Shown piece after piece: positions 60,412 through 64,000 of a stretch of 64,000 nucleotides of DNA. The notes under the pieces are model-generated. The model saw nothing but the letters and a program-made list of their open reading frames with translations. It was not told the DNA's origin and did not search any database. The translations under genes and the position numbers were made by a program. The stretch spans positions 9,517 to 73,516 of the forward strand of contig VTPC01000803.1 of assembly GCA_011009095.1 (NCBI GenBank). Reading direction: 5' to 3'. Source of the stretch: Ignelater luminosus (taxonomy: Eukaryota > Arthropoda > Insecta > Coleoptera > Elateridae). Numbering within the stretch: position 1 is the first letter of the stretch; each line of letters opens with the position of its first letter.

Positions 60412-62793
60412 GATAGAGTTGGAAACAAATAAGCCGGACATAAGTGTTTTGCTCCCCCTCCCTGCAGTAGTGTTTTGGGGCCTTCCAAACGTGTCTTACA
60501 GAAATGTTGTTTATTCCCTTTTATTACCCTGGTTAAGAAAAAATTTATTAAACATAGTTAGCTGATATTTGGGGGACCCCCACACCGTTAAGTCTATATC
60601 TGCCGCTGAAGAAAACTCTTATAAAATCAATCAATATTACAAATAACATTTGAAACAGTTTTTAAACGAATTTTTTTAATATATATCGGAAAGCACTAAT
60701 TTCTATTCCGAAAGTCTTAATTTGTTCCCAAGAAACAAGACAAACTCGAGCATGTTATAGCATCTATTATCAAAAACAAAACAAACCTTCTATATGACTA
60801 GTATCGATCATTTCCAAATACCCTTAAGCAATAAACATTTTTCCCACTAGTTTTTAACTTTTTAGGAAACGTGTAGGTGCAGTATGTAGTAGGCGAAAGT
60901 GGTTCGATCCAAAGAAGATGGAATACGTTTTCTCGTAATTTATTTATTCCCGGAGATTTTCTGACAAAATGTTTACTTTTAATATTGTTATTTCAGGTCT
61001 TGCTTGTTTTTACAAAACTTGCTTTTTAAATGCGCATAATATAGCTGGAAGATTTTTCTAAAAACTTTTTCTAAAATATAAGTCTTGTGCACAGGCAAAG
61101 CTGTTCTACGGTTTGCCAAACAAGGTTTGTTATTGTTTTGAAAAAAAAAATCTGTTGAAAGATAGGTAAAACCCTCTACGTAAGTAGATCTATCTTTAGA
61201 CTTCCCTGTTTTAATTTTAGAAATGGTTTTGCTAAACTCTAAATTAGATGTAACCTTTATACTACGTACACGTAGAAATTCTTAGAAAGGCATTTTTGCC
61301 TTTAAAGTTGAAATTGTTAAAACAGAATTCCTATTTAAAACTCTCTCAGTCGTGGAATGATCATGACAACTTGACTAAATTCATCGTCATCGTCTCATTC
61401 TATTTGATACCTTTCCAGGAAGGCTATTCTTTTATTTATTTAAAGCTAGTGTAGTTAATTTTACCCGCTTGTAGTCATGCATATACTATAAACTATAGAA
61501 TTTACTACATACCTTCACATTGTTTTCTTTCAAACGTATGAATTACTGTCAATAATAGTTTAACAAAACTGGCACAAATAAATAATATTTAAAATCTTAT
61601 TAACAATTTTGTCATATCTAATAATAGCGCGCAGTTTAACCAATAAAAACAAATACCACCTCTTCAATCTACGTAGCAGGTGACCCCCAAAATTTGAATA
61701 TAAAAAAACGAAAGCATAATGGCGCGCAATATTTGGTAGTACCAGTTATTTCAGGGTCAAAAAGTTACTATTGTTCGCATTGTTTAATTTCGTTGAAAAT
61801 GGCTGAATAAGCTAAAATTAAAATTTTTACGTCATGAATGTATTTTATTTATACTATTTGGTATCAATTTTATTACCATAATTAGATTATTTTCTTTATT
61901 ATAAAACAGGATAGGCCAGTAAAACTAGTTCAAGATTTCTTCTTTATGGTCAGAGTACTACATAAGTACATACTACATTAATGTGCTGCTTAGAGGTTTC
62001 ACGTTGCACATTTTAGATAAATAAAATTTATAATAAATGGAGAGTTTATGTTTATAAATTAATATAATTAGAGGATGACAAACTGTTAAACGAAATTCAT
62101 CTTATTCTTATTATCTACTTATCGGATTGTTTTTAATAATAATAAATATTTCACTGCTAGCTCTTGTATTTATAATGAAAATAGACATTATTTTACAGAA
62201 TAAATAAATATTACGCTTGAAGTATTTACTGTTGAGAAAAGTCTTTTCCACACAATGTTTTATTCTCAAAGGCGTTGTTTTCTGAATTCTAAGAAATAAA
62301 ACACTAAACTTGAGAATGTTCCCAGAAGAAAATTTGTAAAAGATAAGTATTAACAACAGGAGGTAAGTAATTATAATTAGATATGCGGTCTTGGGAAAAA
62401 AACTGTATAACCATCATCACACACACAGACATAACAAGCAAATAGAATGATTTTTACTTGCTTGTCCAAACAAAAGTTTTTATTAATATTTTACATTACA
62501 TAAAGAATCGCAAACCTATATTTTATAAGAAATAACAAGTATACGTATTATTAGACTGTCTTCTATTGTTAGAACAAAAAAACAATAACCCAACTACAAA
62601 TTATCAAGACTTTTTCCTATCCGAATCTGACAATCCAACGTACTTAACCTAAAATAAGAATAAGCGAAATAATTTTCTTATTTTTCAAACTTTAGTTGAT
62701 GTACTGTTATTCTAATCTAACTGAAATCAATGGAAAGATATCTATTACTTTGCCAAAGTTTCTAATATAGATTTACTTCTTTATTTGCAACAT

Positions 62794-64000
62794 ACACTGG
62801 AGAGCAATAATGTACGTACACCTCATCAACGCTTGGATAATTGAAGAATACAACAGAAAAAAATCAAAACTTAACAAAAACTGATGTATTTATAAGATTT
62901 GAGATATACTAAATTACATGCAGCAACTTAAATCTTAATTACTAATTTATAAAACACAAAAGAAAGAAGATTTCTTAAATTCTACTAAAAATAGTAGTGC
63001 AAAAGTCTACGTACAGCACAATAAAACTCAAGTTTCTGCTTATTCAATATAATCAAAATTGAAATTAAACGCTCATTATTAATCTAGACTCCTTACAGTA
63101 TAGTTTGGGTTTACTAAATTTATTTTTGCTATGGAAAATCAAGAAAAACCAGAACGTATAAAAGTACCAACGTCAGTGAGGGAATTGATAATAAAGAAGC
63201 ACAAAGATGGAATGTCTTTACGAGCTATTGGAAGTCTCGTAGAAAGAACTCATTCTACGATTCAAACTATCATTAGCAACTATAATAAAACTGGTTCCGT
63301 CAAATCCAAGCAATGTTCTGGACGCCCACGAGTGTTTACTGATCGTGAAGAAAATCTTATAGTTTGTAAAATAAAGCAGAATCCACGTCTAACTGCGCCA
63401 CAAATAGCCTCAGAGATGTTAGAAAAAACTAATAAAACCTCCAGTCGGTTTACTGTAGGTAGAGTTTTAAAAAGGAATGGCTATTGCAATTGCAGAGCTA
63501 GAAAGAAACCATTCATAAGTGAAAGAAACCAAGAGAAACGACTGAATTTTGCTAGATCGCACTTAAATCATGACAAATCGTTATGGTTAAAGGTAATTTT
63601 TAGTGATGAGAGTAAATTTAATATACCTCAGAATGATGGGCCAATCAAAATTTACCGACAGCCAAATACAGCCTACAAAAAACAAAATCTAGTTGGAACC
63701 CTCAAGCATGGAGGTAGAGGTGTTCTGGTTTGGGGCTACATGTCAGCCGCTGGGGTGGGCAATTTAGTTTTTATTGATAGTATTATGGGCAGATATCTTT
63801 AATTAGGTATTTTAAATAACAATCTTCAAGAAAGTGCCGTTAAATTGGACTTAAATGGATCATATATTTTTCAGCAGGACAATGATCCAAAACACTCTGC
63901 CCGCTTAGTTCAAGAATGGTTATTGTACGATGTTCCGAGACAACTGCATGGCCCACCCCAATCACCGAATATGAACCCCCATTGAACATCTATGGGATGT
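62794..64000 (+). mobile_element. Tc1-like transposon, left end inside window
   Basis: The probable left terminus is TACACTGGAGAGCAATAATG at about 62794, resembling Tc1-type CAGTGGAGAGC ends. A related CTACGTACA motif recurs at 63008. The transposase follows 340 bp downstream. The right terminus is outside the window, so the TIR pairing is unproven. Confidence 0.6.
63131..64000 (+). pseudogene. Tc1-like DD34E transposase, interrupted, runs off the window
   Basis: ATG at 63131 gives 223 codons. They contain an N-terminal paired-like helix-turn-helix (GMSLRAIGSLVERTHSTIQTI), a second one (TAPQIASEML) and the first catalytic Asp in VIFSDESKF. A TAA at 63800 breaks the frame, which resumes as YIFQQDNDPKHSA (second Asp). 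Near 63974 one extra C in a run shifts the frame before the third acidic residue; the shifted frame reads NPIEHLW. The Asp-to-Glu spacing is 34, so DD34E. Two lesions in an otherwise well preserved frame suggest a recent but inactive copy. The 3' end lies beyond the window. Confidence 0.9.

Larger units (their letters stand above)
52690..62790. other. 10-kb stretch without recognisable coding sequence
   Basis: It holds two MITEs, two GC-richer patches and scattered short ORFs (e.g. 59433-59711, 92 codons, Lys-rich, unrecognised). It probably contains the IAP 5' exon(s) and promoter. Confidence 0.5.

Overview
This is an AT-rich, intron-bearing, transposon-dense animal nuclear sequence. An insect is the best fit: canonical GT-AG introns, two introns of only 55-57 nt, an inturned (planar polarity) gene, a BIR-BIR-RING inhibitor of apoptosis, and Tc1/mariner, piggyBac-type, hAT-type and CR1-like elements. 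The order cannot be fixed from the sequence alone. I see no rRNA, tRNA, CRISPR array, bacterial operon or virus.

Four host genes can be assembled exon by exon, with matching splice phases and open frames. (1) MOCS3/Uba4, minus strand, 13831-16019, 444 aa, seven exons. (2) An F-box/FBA sugar-recognising type protein (FBXO2/6/44 family), plus strand, 18247-22019, 340 aa, two exons. (3) inturned, minus strand, 31860-43995, 908 aa, eight exons, with an 8.6-kb intron packed with mobile elements. (4) An inhibitor of apoptosis, minus strand, 51464-52642, 371 aa, two coding exons; its 5' non-coding exon(s) must lie further right. A 65-codon acidic ORF at 44945-45142, divergent from inturned, is an unproven gene candidate. 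These genes have unrelated roles: tRNA thiolation and molybdenum cofactor synthesis, ubiquitin ligase substrate choice, planar polarity/ciliogenesis, and caspase/ubiquitin control of cell death.

The rest is mobile-element territory. 1-13.1 kb: a 930-bp palindromic repeat (1233-2164), three foldback elements (4.88-7.65 kb), a 90-bp-arm hairpin (8.67-8.88 kb), an element with 300+ bp inverted ends and a 184-aa ORF (9239-10812), and an internally deleted mariner (12117-13114). 16.2-17.7 kb: three MITE-like repeats. 20145-21431: a decayed DD37E-like transposon in the F-box gene intron. 22-31.8 kb: no gene, but several MITEs and a second palindromic repeat (27650-28872). 33.2-41.9 kb (inturned intron): a Harbinger-like fragment, a CR1-like LINE interrupted by a palindromic Tc/mariner derivative, a TTAA-flanked MITE, and long inverted repeats bracketing the LINE. 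45.6-49.1 kb: a third copy of the palindromic family, an unexplained GC-rich island, and a 1671-bp element with 63-bp terminal inverted repeats that encloses an ORF resembling a reverse transcriptase tail plus zinc knuckle plus restriction-like nuclease. 52.7-62.8 kb: no recognisable gene. The window ends inside a Tc1-like DD34E transposon carrying one in-frame stop and one frameshift.

The most unusual object is the TIR-flanked nuclease-like element at 47253-48923. The other notable points are a stop-free, in-frame 57-nt intron in MOCS3 and the nested composite inside inturned.
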